From NCBI GenBank assembly GCA_003210735.1, contig QCUM01000003.1, positions 1 through 64,000 of the forward strand: a DNA stretch of 64,000 bases. The letters are read 5' to 3'. This DNA comes from Synechococcus sp. AG-679-D13 (GTDB lineage Bacteria > Cyanobacteriota > Cyanobacteriia > PCC-6307 > Cyanobiaceae). Under the pieces are notes generated by a model. That model was not told the DNA's origin. It saw nothing but the letters and a program-made list of their open reading frames with translations, and ran no database searches. The position numbers and the translations under genes are program-made. Below, piece by piece: positions 17,839 to 27,188 of this stretch; positions within the stretch are counted from its first letter, which is position 1; every line of letters begins with the position of its first letter.

Positions 17839-20307
17839 TCAATTTGAAACCAACATCCTTGACATTAGCTGTTTGATGCGTTGTTGCTGAGTATGATGCT
17901 TTCTGAGCAAGTCACCCTGACTGCGAGATTGAAAGAGGTACTGCTCAATCTCCTCCTGAACATGATACAACTGGAGGAAGGTGAGTTCGGCTTCTTCTGA
18001 TGCACCTTTGGCCGCACAATTCTGCTCAGCTAGTAATACTGAGTCCATTTCAAACTGTTTCTTGAGCTCACTTGTTTTCAACTCGAGCTGAACCCTTAGC
18101 TGCTCAACCAACTTATACGACTTGACCTTCTCCTTGGCTTGGGCATCCCTTTCACCTACCACTTTCAACAGATCAACACCCTTCGCCTCAAGCTCTTTCC
18201 TTAGTTCTAGCAGCTGAGTCGCCTTTTCTTGATCAGCAAGGAAAATCGTCTCTGACTGTTCTTGTACTAGATGCAATTGAAGGAGAGTAAATTCAGCCAC
18301 TTCTGAAGCGTCCTTTACAGCTGATTCCTGATCAGCCAGTAATGCTGAAGTCTGCTCAGACTGTTTTTGCAGCTCCTCTAGCTGCTGTTGTATTTCTCCA
18401 TTCTCCTTTGCTTGCTCATCACGCTCTTGAATTACTTTCTGAAGCTCTCCTTCCTTCGCCTCCATCTGCTCCTTCAATACCTCAATTAACTGATGAACTT
18501 CTCCATTTTCCTTTGATCGCTCATCACGCTCTTGAATTACTTTCTGAAGCTCTCCTTCCTTCGCCTCAAGATGTTTCCTGAACTCTTGAACCGTCAGCAA
18601 CGATTCCTCTTGGTCCTTCGCTCGTGCATCACGCTCTTGAATTACTTTCTGAAGCTCTCCTCCCATTGTCTCGAGCTGCTGCTTTAGCTTTTCAAGCTCC
18701 TGTTGGGCATTTTCTTTGTCATTCAAACTTGCACTAAGTTTTTCGGACAAATCAGTAGTGTGTTTCTCATACCAAATCAACTTATCCATCGAAGCCTTTC
18801 CAGTAGTCAACTCTCCCGCTAGATCATCGCCAACAGTTGAAAGCTGTTCTTTTAGTTCTTCAACCAAGGCTTGTAAGTCGCTTTTTTCAGTGGCCAGCAA
18901 ATCACGCACTCCCTCGACATGAAGAATTCTTTCAGAAAACCCCTTTTCGACGTTCCTTAAGCGCTCTATTTCCGCGACAAAAATCTCACGATTTTTTCTT
19001 TCTGAAGACAAATCAGTCTCAACTGAATCGTGCAATTCGCCAACACTGAAAAGCCGCTCCTCAAGATCCTTAATATGAACCTTAGCTTTTACAAGTGACA
19101 AATCCAAATCATTCTTATCACCAGATATTTGATCAAGCTCGCTACTCTTACCTGCGATTTGATCAGTTAAGAACTTATTCTCGCCCCTTAAACGATCAAT
19201 TTCAGAAATAAAAATCTCTCCATCACTTTTTTGATTCAACAGCTGATTTTCTAACAACTTTTGCTTCTCGCAAGAGGCCTCAAGGGTTTCTTCTAAAGCG
19301 ATCACATTAGAAGAAAGCGTTTTAACCTTGTCTAAAGACTGTACTAACAAAGCTCTGTCATGTTGCCCAGGAATAGGGGTTAAGTCAGGCTTTTCACTTG
19401 GGCATGGATGGCCCAAAAATGTTGATTTAGCATAGCTTTTAATTTCATCTAAAAGCAAGTCTGAACAGCCAGATATAGAGAGTGCATCATAAACCAACGA
19501 TTCAGCGGATGAAAAGAAACTATAGTCATGAGTGCCATATTTTCTGAAAGGGACTTCGCAAGAAGAAAAGTCAAGCGAAGAAATCTCTAATTGTGAAAAC
19601 TGATTCTCAATTTCGCGACGATAATCATCACTTACCGAAAGCTTATTGACATTAATCCAAAAATCACAGTACCGGAGTGCTTCCATCAAGCCACTACACC
19701 AAAAAAAATAAAAAAGAGCGTAGGAACCTTTTGCCGAAGATACTTCTAAATCATTTTCTCGGAAAATCTTTTTAAGAGCAAGCAAGCGGACGCCTTGCCG
19801 AGACTCGTTATAAACGCGAATATTATAATCAAAAAAATAGTCATCAACAAAGTAAGACAACCACTGATCCCAGGGATTCCTAAAGAGATAAATATGAGAG
19901 GTATTCTTAATTGAATTTTTTAGAGCACCAATTCGCCCAGAAGTCCTTGTTTCACAGAAAATACAACTTTGATTTGTGGCTTTTATTATAGATGAGAAGT
20001 ATTGAGAGCCACATTCCTCAGAAATGCCGGAAAAATAATATTCTACAGGAGATTTATCATCAATATAGTCAGACCAAGAAGGCCAGCAGTTTGCCAGGGT
20101 AGAATAGTAACTAACAGTCGGATGCCTTAGTTTTTTCTGAAGATCAATATCTAATCCAGTAGTAAGCGCTAAAGGATCTGATTTATTTTTAAATACAAAT
20201 TCATGCAATGCCTCTTGAAAACAAACTGAATTATTATCGGACGAAAGAATCTTATAAAAATAAGTACTGCAGGCCCTGAAAAGCGAATGGACAAAAAAGT
20301 GATTCAT
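17839..20307 (-). CDS. Sulfotransferase-like domain fused to a long coiled coil
   Basis: 822 residues. Residues 1-320 resemble a sulfotransferase: SLFRACSTYFYK (8-19) is a 5'-phosphosulfate-type loop, and YLFRNPWDQWLSYF (140-153) is the 3'-phosphate motif with RNPxDxxxS. From about residue 325 to the end there is near-continuous coiled coil with heptads of Leu, Glu, Lys and Gln. It includes three copies of a 35-residue unit around LQKVIQERDERSKENGE. The coiled coil may oligomerise the enzyme or tether it to a surface-assembly scaffold. The lysine usual in the loop (K-x-G-T/S) is replaced by Arg-Ala-Cys-Ser, so activity is not certain. Confidence 0.72.
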   Translation of the reverse strand: MNHFFVHSLFRACSTYFYKILSSDNNSVCFQEALHEFVFKNKSDPLALTTGLDIDLQKKLRHPTVSYYSTLANCWPSWSDYIDDKSPVEYYFSGISEECGSQYFSSIIKATNQSCIFCETRTSGRIGALKNSIKNTSHIYLFRNPWDQWLSYFVDDYFFDYNIRVYNESRQGVRLLALKKIFRENDLEVSSAKGSYALFYFFWCSGLMEALRYCDFWINVNKLSVSDDYRREIENQFSQLEISSLDFSSCEVPFRKYGTHDYSFFSSAESLVYDALSISGCSDLLLDEIKSYAKSTFLGHPCPSEKPDLTPIPGQHDRALLVQSLDKVKTLSSNVIALEETLEASCEKQKLLENQLLNQKSDGEIFISEIDRLRGENKFLTDQIAGKSSELDQISGDKNDLDLSLVKAKVHIKDLEERLFSVGELHDSVETDLSSERKNREIFVAEIERLRNVEKGFSERILHVEGVRDLLATEKSDLQALVEELKEQLSTVGDDLAGELTTGKASMDKLIWYEKHTTDLSEKLSASLNDKENAQQELEKLKQQLETMGGELQKVIQERDARAKDQEESLLTVQEFRKHLEAKEGELQKVIQERDERSKENGEVHQLIEVLKEQMEAKEGELQKVIQERDEQAKENGEIQQQLEELQKQSEQTSALLADQESAVKDASEVAEFTLLQLHLVQEQSETIFLADQEKATQLLELRKELEAKGVDLLKVVGERDAQAKEKVKSYKLVEQLRVQLELKTSELKKQFEMDSVLLAEQNCAAKGASEEAELTFLQLYHVQEEIEQYLFQSRSQGDLLRKHHTQQQRIKQLMSRMLVSN
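18417..18661 (-). repeat. Three in-frame 105-bp direct repeats
   Basis: A segment beginning ACGCTCTTGAATTACTTTC recurs at 18421, 18526 and 18631, exactly 105 bases apart, nearly identical over at least 30 bases each time. 105 bases is 35 codons, or five heptads, so the copies add in-register turns to the coiled coil of the surrounding gene. The near identity at DNA level points to recent expansion, and copy number could vary between strains. Confidence 0.85.
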
Positions 20308-20548
20308 GGTCTAAATACTTGCAAGAATAAACGAGAAAGGCTCTTTTTACAGGATAATTGTATCACAATAATGTCATCTAAATGCATATTTTATTCCAGG
20401 TATTAGCGATATTTTACAGTATAGGGCACTGATAGCCAACAAAGGAATCAACAATTCATTACGAGTTGCCAAGCAGATAGGAGCAGTAGGTTTGCTCAGC
20501 AACACACGATACAAGGGTTGATGATATGATATTTTTTTAGACTGTCGC

Positions 20549-23377
20549 ATGAGGGAAAGCCTCAAGGCATTACTGCACTTAAAATCCCAAGACTATATTA
20601 ATGCATGGCTAAACCAAGTTAATGACACTACGCTCTCTAATGATTACAATGAGCAATCATATATTGGATATCTTGAATTTTTTAGCTTTTTTTTAAGAAA
20701 ATACCTATTTAAAAATACACTTGACAGAGAAGAAAACAATATCTTTGCCGTCAGCGAAAGAGCTTTCAATGAAAAAGAATTATACATAAACTGCTTGCAA
20801 GGAACTCATTTTAAAGATGCAAAAAATAATCAAGAGATGAACACAATTTTATTAGAGGATAGTACATTATTATCGACAATCCTAAGCTCTTTCGAAAAGC
20901 AACAAATTGGAAAGAATGACAACATTATTTTTTGCGGTTGCAATGATAATATAAACATAATCGCGGATATTTTGCGTTTAACTTGGGTTGTGCCAAATAA
21001 AATTAGCTTAATAGATTACGAAGGTAATATATTTCGCTTTAGACCTTTCGAAGATGTATGTCACCATGAAATCACATTTCCAGTAGCTCGAGCAGTCTTA
21101 GCTGAGACTTGTCTTGCCCATGATGTCGATTTAATCAAAAATTTTGCACCAAAAATCAACCAGTATTCCAATCCACATAGAAAGCTTGTCGAAAAAGTCA
21201 AATACAGAACACAAATTGACCTTGAAATCTCAGGCGATAGTGTAATAGCTACTTCGCAATTGTTTCTAGGCCGGGATCTACCCAAGGATGTATATGATTG
21301 GCATATAAGTGAACTAAATTGTGGACATTTAAATCTAAGAAATCTAGTCAATACATATGCATCCAGCGAAGAATATAGATTAAATAGTAATATAAATATG
21401 CTGAAGAGATATTCACCTAAACCAGTGGTTCCGGAGGGACAACTTTCTAAGGCTTTATTTGAAAAAAATGATCAACCCCGAGTTACTATATTAATACCTG
21501 TGTACGGAAGCCTAGATTTTACTCTACAATGCCTGCTATCAATTTATGAAAATAAACCAAAATGTAGCTTTGAAGTCTTAGTTGTTGATGATAATTCTCC
21601 AGACAATAGCTTTGTTGAACTTGAAAAAATAAATGGTATTAGATTAGTTAGAAATGAAAAGAATCTTGGCTTCTTGCGCTCAGTCAATAATGCCATTAAA
21701 TCTTGTAACGGTGATTACATCTATTTACTTAACAACGACACAATTGTAATGCCTGGGTTTTTGGATGAGCTCCTTTCAACTTTTGACAAACGTCAAGACG
21801 CTGGAATCGTTGGTTCAAAGTTAATTTATTCTGAGGGTTTATTGCAAGAGTCTGGTTGTATTATCGCCAAAGACTCTTCCATACAACCTTTGGGACGTGG
21901 ACAAAATCCGCTACTACCAGAGTACAATTATCTACGTGAAGTGGATTTCTGTTCGGGAGCTTCGTTGCTAATAAGAAAAGATGTATTTATTAAAATTGGA
22001 GGCTTTGATGATAGGTATGCACCAGCATATTTTGAAGACCCGGATCTTTCATTTGAAGTAAGAAAACTCGGACTTAAAACATATGTCAATCCTCAATCGA
22101 AAATAATTCACTATGAGTCCATTAGCCATGGAGAAGAAAAATACCAAGTACAAGATCGTATCAATAGACCCAAATTCATCGAGAAATGGAAAGAAGTATT
22201 AGATCTGCAGAGATATCCAACAATAAGCTCCTTTAGTCATTGGGACGACAAATCTGAAAAAATTGCACTATACCTAGATTGTATTTTACCTGAAATTGAT
22301 CTAGGAGCTGGTGGAATTGACGCATTTTATTTCAACGAATCATTAATCGAACAAGGGTATCACACGATATTTTTTGCAGAACACAATCCAACATACAGAA
22401 TTAAGTATACCGACATACTTCAAAGAATAGGCGTCGAAGTTATTTATAACCCATGGCATGCTTTAGAAGATTATTTATCAATAATCGGGAGTAAGATAAA
22501 GCTGGTTGTTGTTGCTCGAATTTATCAGCTTTTAGCCTTTAAGCCACTAATACAAAAATATTGTAAAAATGCAAAAGTCATCTTTAACACAGTAGACATA
22601 CATTTCTTGCGAGAAGAGCGTGAGGCAATACTAGAAAACAATGGCGATAAACTCCAACGATCAAAAATAACGAAACATAATGAGCTAGATGCTATACAAA
22701 ATTTTGCCGATAAAACTATCGTAATTGGATCTCAAGAAAAAGAAATGCTTGAAACAGATTTCAATTGTAGCAATGTATTCCATATTCCACTCATGAGAGA
22801 TATACCAGGTCGAGCTGAATCCAAGAACAGGTCGAATATTATCTTTATTGGAAGTGCACATCAGCCAAATTATGACGCAGTGATTTATCTATATAGCGAA
22901 ATACTACCTCTTTTAAAAGAAGCTAAAATCACAAATCAAATTAATATTATTGGTGGACCCTTGAAAGAGGCTTTAAGTGGTGATCCTTTATGGAATGAGA
23001 TAAAGAATGAGAGCCAATTAAACTTTTGTGGATTTATAGAAGACTTGGAGGAAATATTTTCAGAATCGCTTCTGATGATATGCCCTCTGCGCTATGGATC
23101 TGGCGTGAAGGGTAAAGTTGCAACTGCTATGGGATATGGAGTTCCTGTCATATCATCAGAGATTGGAGTTGAAGGCACTGGTTTGATAAATAATGAACAT
23201 ATCTTAGTTGCCCATTCTAGCGATGACTATATAAATCATATAAAAAACTTGAGTTCAGACTCAAGCTTATGGTCTAAATTATCCAATAATAGTCTAAAAT
23301 TTATGGAAGAAAACTTTTCAATTAAATCTGGAAAAGAAAAATTTACCAATCTAGTCAATAATTTGATGACAGAATAG
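20549..23377 (+). CDS. Multidomain glycosyltransferase (GT2 + GT4)
   Basis: 942 residues, AT-rich codon usage. The N-terminal ~230 residues are of unknown type. Residues ~235-275 (QLFLGRDLPKDVYDWHISEL ending YASSEEY) look like a DUF4214 module, often seen in surface-sugar proteins. Residues ~310-560 are a GT2 transferase: RVTILIPVYGSLDFTLQCL, VVDDNSPDNS, LLNNDTIVMPG (the DxD-like NND) and EDPDLSFEVRK. Residues ~580-942 are a GT4 transferase: FIGSAHQPNYDAVIYL and PLRYGSGVKGKVATAMGYG with the E/K region. It probably elongates an island-specific glycan. It is divergent from the coiled-coil sulfotransferase (241-base gap). Confidence 0.85.
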   Translation: MRESLKALLHLKSQDYINAWLNQVNDTTLSNDYNEQSYIGYLEFFSFFLRKYLFKNTLDREENNIFAVSERAFNEKELYINCLQGTHFKDAKNNQEMNTILLEDSTLLSTILSSFEKQQIGKNDNIIFCGCNDNINIIADILRLTWVVPNKISLIDYEGNIFRFRPFEDVCHHEITFPVARAVLAETCLAHDVDLIKNFAPKINQYSNPHRKLVEKVKYRTQIDLEISGDSVIATSQLFLGRDLPKDVYDWHISELNCGHLNLRNLVNTYASSEEYRLNSNINMLKRYSPKPVVPEGQLSKALFEKNDQPRVTILIPVYGSLDFTLQCLLSIYENKPKCSFEVLVVDDNSPDNSFVELEKINGIRLVRNEKNLGFLRSVNNAIKSCNGDYIYLLNNDTIVMPGFLDELLSTFDKRQDAGIVGSKLIYSEGLLQESGCIIAKDSSIQPLGRGQNPLLPEYNYLREVDFCSGASLLIRKDVFIKIGGFDDRYAPAYFEDPDLSFEVRKLGLKTYVNPQSKIIHYESISHGEEKYQVQDRINRPKFIEKWKEVLDLQRYPTISSFSHWDDKSEKIALYLDCILPEIDLGAGGIDAFYFNESLIEQGYHTIFFAEHNPTYRIKYTDILQRIGVEVIYNPWHALEDYLSIIGSKIKLVVVARIYQLLAFKPLIQKYCKNAKVIFNTVDIHFLREEREAILENNGDKLQRSKITKHNELDAIQNFADKTIVIGSQEKEMLETDFNCSNVFHIPLMRDIPGRAESKNRSNIIFIGSAHQPNYDAVIYLYSEILPLLKEAKITNQINIIGGPLKEALSGDPLWNEIKNESQLNFCGFIEDLEEIFSESLLMICPLRYGSGVKGKVATAMGYGVPVISSEIGVEGTGLINNEHILVAHSSDDYINHIKNLSSDSSLWSKLSNNSLKFMEENFSIKSGKEKFTNLVNNLMTE

Positions 23378-23432
23378 TTCGAAGTGCAATTAATTTTGAG
23401 AACTAAAAACGATGTCTTGTACAAAGTGTGTA

Positions 23433-24263
23433 TTACAGCTTGTAGTTCAGGGCCTCAAAATGAACATCTATGTAATCCTTTATTGACAAATCTTTGTGTC
23501 CAAAAATATCATAATTCCTAAATAATATATTTTTTGCTGACTTCTCGAGCTTATCATTAATTTCTGGAAGTACTGGGATAGAAGATTCAGCAAATATTTC
23601 CTTAGAGCCCAAGGAATAAATAAATTCAGAGGGATGTGATAGGTTGGAAAAAATATTTATTTTTGATTTTATCAAATCATAGAGCTGTTCAAACACATTC
23701 TGAAATAAGATATTGCTAGGATGTTCATTCCAGTGAAAAAGCTTTTGAGTCCGGAAGTTATCTTCAATAAAGTCTGCTATTTGAATGTCTAAATATTTTT
23801 CTTTGTCACGCAACATTGCAAGGGATTGTGCAAAATAAAATTCAGGATTTTCTTCTAAAAGTGTACCACTAAAAACTTTTTCAATTATCGATTTTCTGCG
23901 CAGTCCTCTTTGTTTGCATCTGATAATTTCACTATTTCGCCACCATTGATACTTTGAGTTGAACTCTTCTTGATACCTAATTTCCATTGGGTGATAACCA
24001 TCCCATCGCAACCAAGGAAAAGATAAATACGGAATCTTTAATCTTGAAGCTTCCTCGCAAAGTGTATCAGTATCAAACCCCTTTTTATTTACGGGCGAGT
24101 AAATAAAAAGCTCAACACCATCAAAGTAGGAATCTAAATCATAAGGAGTGTTGGTCAAAATTCTTTCATAATTAACATCAACAATTACATTATTTATGCC
24201 GCTAAAATTTAAGTAGCTGCGAATGGCTTGGCCATGACAACCAGTATATAGTTTTATCACCAC
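23433..24263 (-). CDS. WcbI-like polysaccharide biosynthesis protein
   Basis: 276 residues from a GTG start. The N-terminus MVIKLYTGCHGQAIRSYL fits the (G)xCxxQxI motif that opens WcbI-family proteins, which are putative acetyltransferases in capsule synthesis. Later LSFPWLRWDGYHPM matches their conserved FPxxxxxGYHP motif, and FHWNEHPSNILFQN resembles the later H-P region. WcbI binds CoA and modifies capsule in Burkholderia, but its reaction is not settled. The gene is flanked by the GT2-GT4 protein (convergent) and a sulfotransferase-like gene (divergent), consistent with glycan decoration. Confidence 0.6.
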   Translation of the reverse strand: MVIKLYTGCHGQAIRSYLNFSGINNVIVDVNYERILTNTPYDLDSYFDGVELFIYSPVNKKGFDTDTLCEEASRLKIPYLSFPWLRWDGYHPMEIRYQEEFNSKYQWWRNSEIIRCKQRGLRRKSIIEKVFSGTLLEENPEFYFAQSLAMLRDKEKYLDIQIADFIEDNFRTQKLFHWNEHPSNILFQNVFEQLYDLIKSKINIFSNLSHPSEFIYSLGSKEIFAESSIPVLPEINDKLEKSAKNILFRNYDIFGHKDLSIKDYIDVHFEALNYKL

Positions 24264-24448
24264 CCAAAAGTTACTTTTACAATAATAGCACGTTGAGGAA
24301 AAATTCGATTTGCTAAAAATAATTCACCATAGTGCTGAGATGATTATAATGTGATGAGGAACCATTATTTTAAATTAAACTTCATGAGAAGCGGGTTACG
24401 ATATTTTTGTTCATTGTCTTGCGTCATTGACGGCTATCAAAGTCAATT

Positions 24449-25381
24449 ATGAAAAAATTGTATCTTCATCTAGGCCTTGCTAAAACGTCTTCATCTTCTT
24501 TTCAAGATACATGTCTAGCAAACAAAGAAGAATTATTATCGCAAGGATTTTATTACCCTTCGTTTACTCTCGAAAATAATCAGTCAATACAGATTGCAAA
24601 TCATTCCCATCCAATTAACTCTATATACGCGAAAAATCCAGAAGATGTACTTTTCAATATTCAGCATCAGACTGATAATCTTGCAAAAAGAAATCAGCAC
24701 TATTTGGAAGAGCTTCAAGCAGCTTTACATTATGATGAAAATTTGATTCTCTCAGGTGAGGGGATTCTTGCGTTAGAGCAGAAAGAGATAACTGAATTAT
24801 TTAAACTTTTTAGAGAATTTTATGTAGATATTGAAGTTTTTGCATTAGTTCGTCCACCCTATGCTTTCCACTGCTCCGGCTTTGTTACTCATGTTTACTC
24901 TGGTATTTTTTTAAATCCGGCTACTGCATGGATTTCACAAATAAAAACAATAAAAAAAGCCATTGAGTCAATTCCATATGAAATTAATTTTTTTAGTTTC
25001 AATGCAGCTATCACTGAGTCAAAAGGTCCGGTTAATTTTCTTCTAAAAAGATTGGGTATTGACACTTCGAATATCAACTTTTTATTCAGCAATGAAGGAA
25101 TGTCGAATGAATATGTACGTGTTCAAAATATTTTAAATCTTCGGAACTCTTTAATAAAAGACGGTAAAATAAATCCAAAAAATCAACAATTGAATAAAAA
25201 TTTGCAAGGAGAAAAATTTCTTTTAACTAAGCAAGAATTTGAAAATTGCCAGTCGAAATATAAATATGAATGCAATTTTATGGTAGACAAGTTTGGGCAA
25301 GATTTTTTAGATGACCAAATTAATTTTTCGACCCCATTGCCTTTCGATGAATTGATGATAAATTACAACGAATGGATCTAA
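24449..25381 (+). CDS. Sulfotransferase-like protein
   Basis: 310 residues. The start KLYLHLGLAKTSSSSFQDTC matches the IGxxKTGTTSxQ loop of bacterial sulfotransferases that modify glycans, followed by the usual NKEELLSQGFYYP. FALVRPPYAFHCSGF near residues 130-145 is the 3'-phosphate motif (VRxPxxxxxS). The usual GTT of the loop is SSS, and its lysine is kept. Codon usage is strongly AT-rich. The last 4 bases overlap convergent gmhB. The acceptor is unknown. Confidence 0.68.
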   Translation: MKKLYLHLGLAKTSSSSFQDTCLANKEELLSQGFYYPSFTLENNQSIQIANHSHPINSIYAKNPEDVLFNIQHQTDNLAKRNQHYLEELQAALHYDENLILSGEGILALEQKEITELFKLFREFYVDIEVFALVRPPYAFHCSGFVTHVYSGIFLNPATAWISQIKTIKKAIESIPYEINFFSFNAAITESKGPVNFLLKRLGIDTSNINFLFSNEGMSNEYVRVQNILNLRNSLIKDGKINPKNQQLNKNLQGEKFLLTKQEFENCQSKYKYECNFMVDKFGQDFLDDQINFSTPLPFDELMINYNEWI

Positions 25382-25935
25382 AGATTTTGGATCCTTGAAT
25401 CGTGATAGTACCAAAAATCAGAAAGGTTTTTAATGCGTAAAAAATTTGATAATTTGCACTGATTCTTTCCCGTAATATACAAATGACGAATTCCTGAATT
25501 TAATCCTGCTTGTAAGTCAGATTCATTATCACCTATGATAATACTCTCATTCATTGATAATTCAAATTGATCACGAGCTTTTAGGAGCATACCCGGATTA
25601 GGTTTTCTATCAAAACTTTTTTGTTTATATTCTCCTTGGCCATGCTCAGGATGGTAAGGACAAAAGTATACTTTATCTATATGGCAATTATTCTTCAGAA
25701 ATTCAGAAATCATCCATTCGTTTAATTTATAAAAGTCATCTTGACTATAATAGCCTCTAGCAATTCCTGCTTGATTTGTTACAATAATAACTTTATACTC
25801 TCTTTGATTAGCACACTCTACTAATTCAAATATACCTGGGATAAATGCGAAATCTCTAATTTTATGAACATATCCATAATCATAATTAATCACTCCGTCT
25901 CTATCAAGAAATAAAGCCTTGTTTGTATATATCAT
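25378..25935 (-). CDS. gmhB: D-glycero-D-manno-heptose 1,7-bisphosphate phosphatase
   Basis: 185 residues, HAD-superfamily phosphatase of the GmhB type. FLDRDGVIN (8-16) is the catalytic DxD motif, IIVTNQAGIARG the second motif and GDNESDLQAGLNSG the third. It removes the C7 phosphate from heptose bisphosphate to give the 1-phosphate. The zinc loop keeps CPYHPEH, but the canonical second pair (CDCRKP) reads SFDRKP here, so zinc ligation is probably lost. It is last in a leftward operon and overlaps hddC by 4 bases. Confidence 0.88.
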   Translation of the reverse strand: MIYTNKALFLDRDGVINYDYGYVHKIRDFAFIPGIFELVECANQREYKVIIVTNQAGIARGYYSQDDFYKLNEWMISEFLKNNCHIDKVYFCPYHPEHGQGEYKQKSFDRKPNPGMLLKARDQFELSMNESIIIGDNESDLQAGLNSGIRHLYITGKNQCKLSNFLRIKNLSDFWYYHDSRIQNL

Positions 25936-26612
25936 TTTAAAAACAGTTGGGCGGCATTGTAATCTATAGGAATGCCAATATCAATGAAATCACCATCAGA
26001 AATATAATAGCGAAGAATATTTTTATTTATTACAAAAATTTCTAAATATTCTTCGAATGAAAATTTTTCTTTTGTCATGCTTGCAGGAAAGAAATCTTTT
26101 GGAATAAAATAACAGCCACCATTAATTAAGCCTTTTCCTGAAAAGCCTTTCTCATTAAAAGATGTTATACAATGATTTTGAATTGTAACGGAGCCGTACC
26201 TAGACACATCTTCCATTTGTTTAAGCACCAAACAAGGCTCTTTCCCTTCAACAAAGAAACTATATATATTCGAGTGATCAACATCAAAATAGCTATCACC
26301 GTTGATGACCATTATATAGTTATACTGACAGAACATTAGGGCTCGCTTAATCGCTCCGCCGGTACCAAGCGGTTTGATTTCTATTGAATATGAAATATCA
26401 ATATTTTTATATTTAGATCCAAAATATGAGGTTATTTTATTGTGCATGTAACCTATTGACAAAACCACATGCTTAACATTTTGATCTACAAGTTTGTCAA
26501 GTATTATCTCCAGAAAAGGACGACCATTGATGGGCGCCATTGGTTTAGGAACGTCGCTTACCACTTTTTGTAATCGAGTTCCTTTTCCTCCAGCTAAAAT
26601 AATTACCTCCAT
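25932..26612 (-). CDS. hddC: D-glycero-alpha-D-manno-heptose 1-phosphate guanylyltransferase
   Basis: 226 residues, nucleotidyltransferase fold. MEVIILAGGKGTRLQ and VPKPMAPINGRPFLE form the nucleotide-binding and catalytic loop. GTGGAIKRAL and MVINGDSYFDVD (metal-binding Asp) follow. The sequence alone says sugar-1-phosphate nucleotidyltransferase. The heptose-specific assignment comes from its place between gmhA and gmhB, next to hddA, which is the classic GDP-heptose order. It activates heptose-1-phosphate with GTP to GDP-heptose. It overlaps gmhB by 4 bases. Confidence 0.87.
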   Translation of the reverse strand: MEVIILAGGKGTRLQKVVSDVPKPMAPINGRPFLEIILDKLVDQNVKHVVLSIGYMHNKITSYFGSKYKNIDISYSIEIKPLGTGGAIKRALMFCQYNYIMVINGDSYFDVDHSNIYSFFVEGKEPCLVLKQMEDVSRYGSVTIQNHCITSFNEKGFSGKGLINGGCYFIPKDFFPASMTKEKFSFEEYLEIFVINKNILRYYISDGDFIDIGIPIDYNAAQLFLK

Positions 26613-26615
26613 GAT

Positions 26616-27179
26616 TTACTTGGTAAAGATATTTTTTTCAATTTGTTCACAGATATAATGCCCTATGACTAAATGTGCTTCTTGTATTCGAGGAGTTGAA
26701 GGACTGGGAACTTCAATTTTTACATCACAAAACGACAGCATATCTCCAGCTCGATTACCAGTTAAGCCAATGGTATGCATACCAAAAGTCTTAGCAGCAC
26801 TTAAGGACTTAACAATATTTGGCGAGCTTCCTGAAGTACTGTAAGCAATGTATACATCTCCAATCTTCCCAAGAGACTGTATCTGTCGTGCAAAGAGATT
26901 CTCATAACCATAGTCGTTACCGATGGCTGTAATAACTGAAGTATCAGTTGTAAGAGCTATAGCAGGTAAACCCGGTCGATCGAACATAAATCGACTGACC
27001 AACTCACCTGCAATGTGCTGTGAATCTGCAGCACTACCACCGTTACCAGCAATTAAAATTTTTTTTTCGAGAGAAAGAGCGTTTGTACATATTTCAATGG
27101 CACGATAAATCTCTCGCTGAAGAGATATGTCTTTATTTAAATCCTCAAAGAGGTGGAGCTGTGATTCAAAAATTGACAT
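26616..27179 (-). CDS. gmhA: Sedoheptulose-7-phosphate isomerase
   Basis: 187 residues, SIS-domain phosphoheptose isomerase. GNGGSAADSQHIAGEL (45-60) is the GmhA signature. FDRPGLPAIALTTD, YSTSGSSPN and the C-terminal EAHLVIGHYICEQIE with the zinc/substrate histidine are intact. It converts sedoheptulose-7-phosphate to D-glycero-D-manno-heptose-7-phosphate, the first step of the pathway. Three bases separate it from hddC. Confidence 0.95.
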   Translation of the reverse strand: MSIFESQLHLFEDLNKDISLQREIYRAIEICTNALSLEKKILIAGNGGSAADSQHIAGELVSRFMFDRPGLPAIALTTDTSVITAIGNDYGYENLFARQIQSLGKIGDVYIAYSTSGSSPNIVKSLSAAKTFGMHTIGLTGNRAGDMLSFCDVKIEVPSPSTPRIQEAHLVIGHYICEQIEKNIFTK

Positions 27180-27188
27180 GATTGTAAG

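Noticed and set aside
18417-18661. CRISPR-like direct repeats
   Set aside because: The period is exactly 105 bases, in frame with a coiled-coil gene, and the intervening sequences also code for heptads.
20374-20565. 63-codon leftward frame between the coiled-coil sulfotransferase and the GT2-GT4 gene
   Set aside because: It overlaps the start of the well-supported glycosyltransferase and has no recognisable content.
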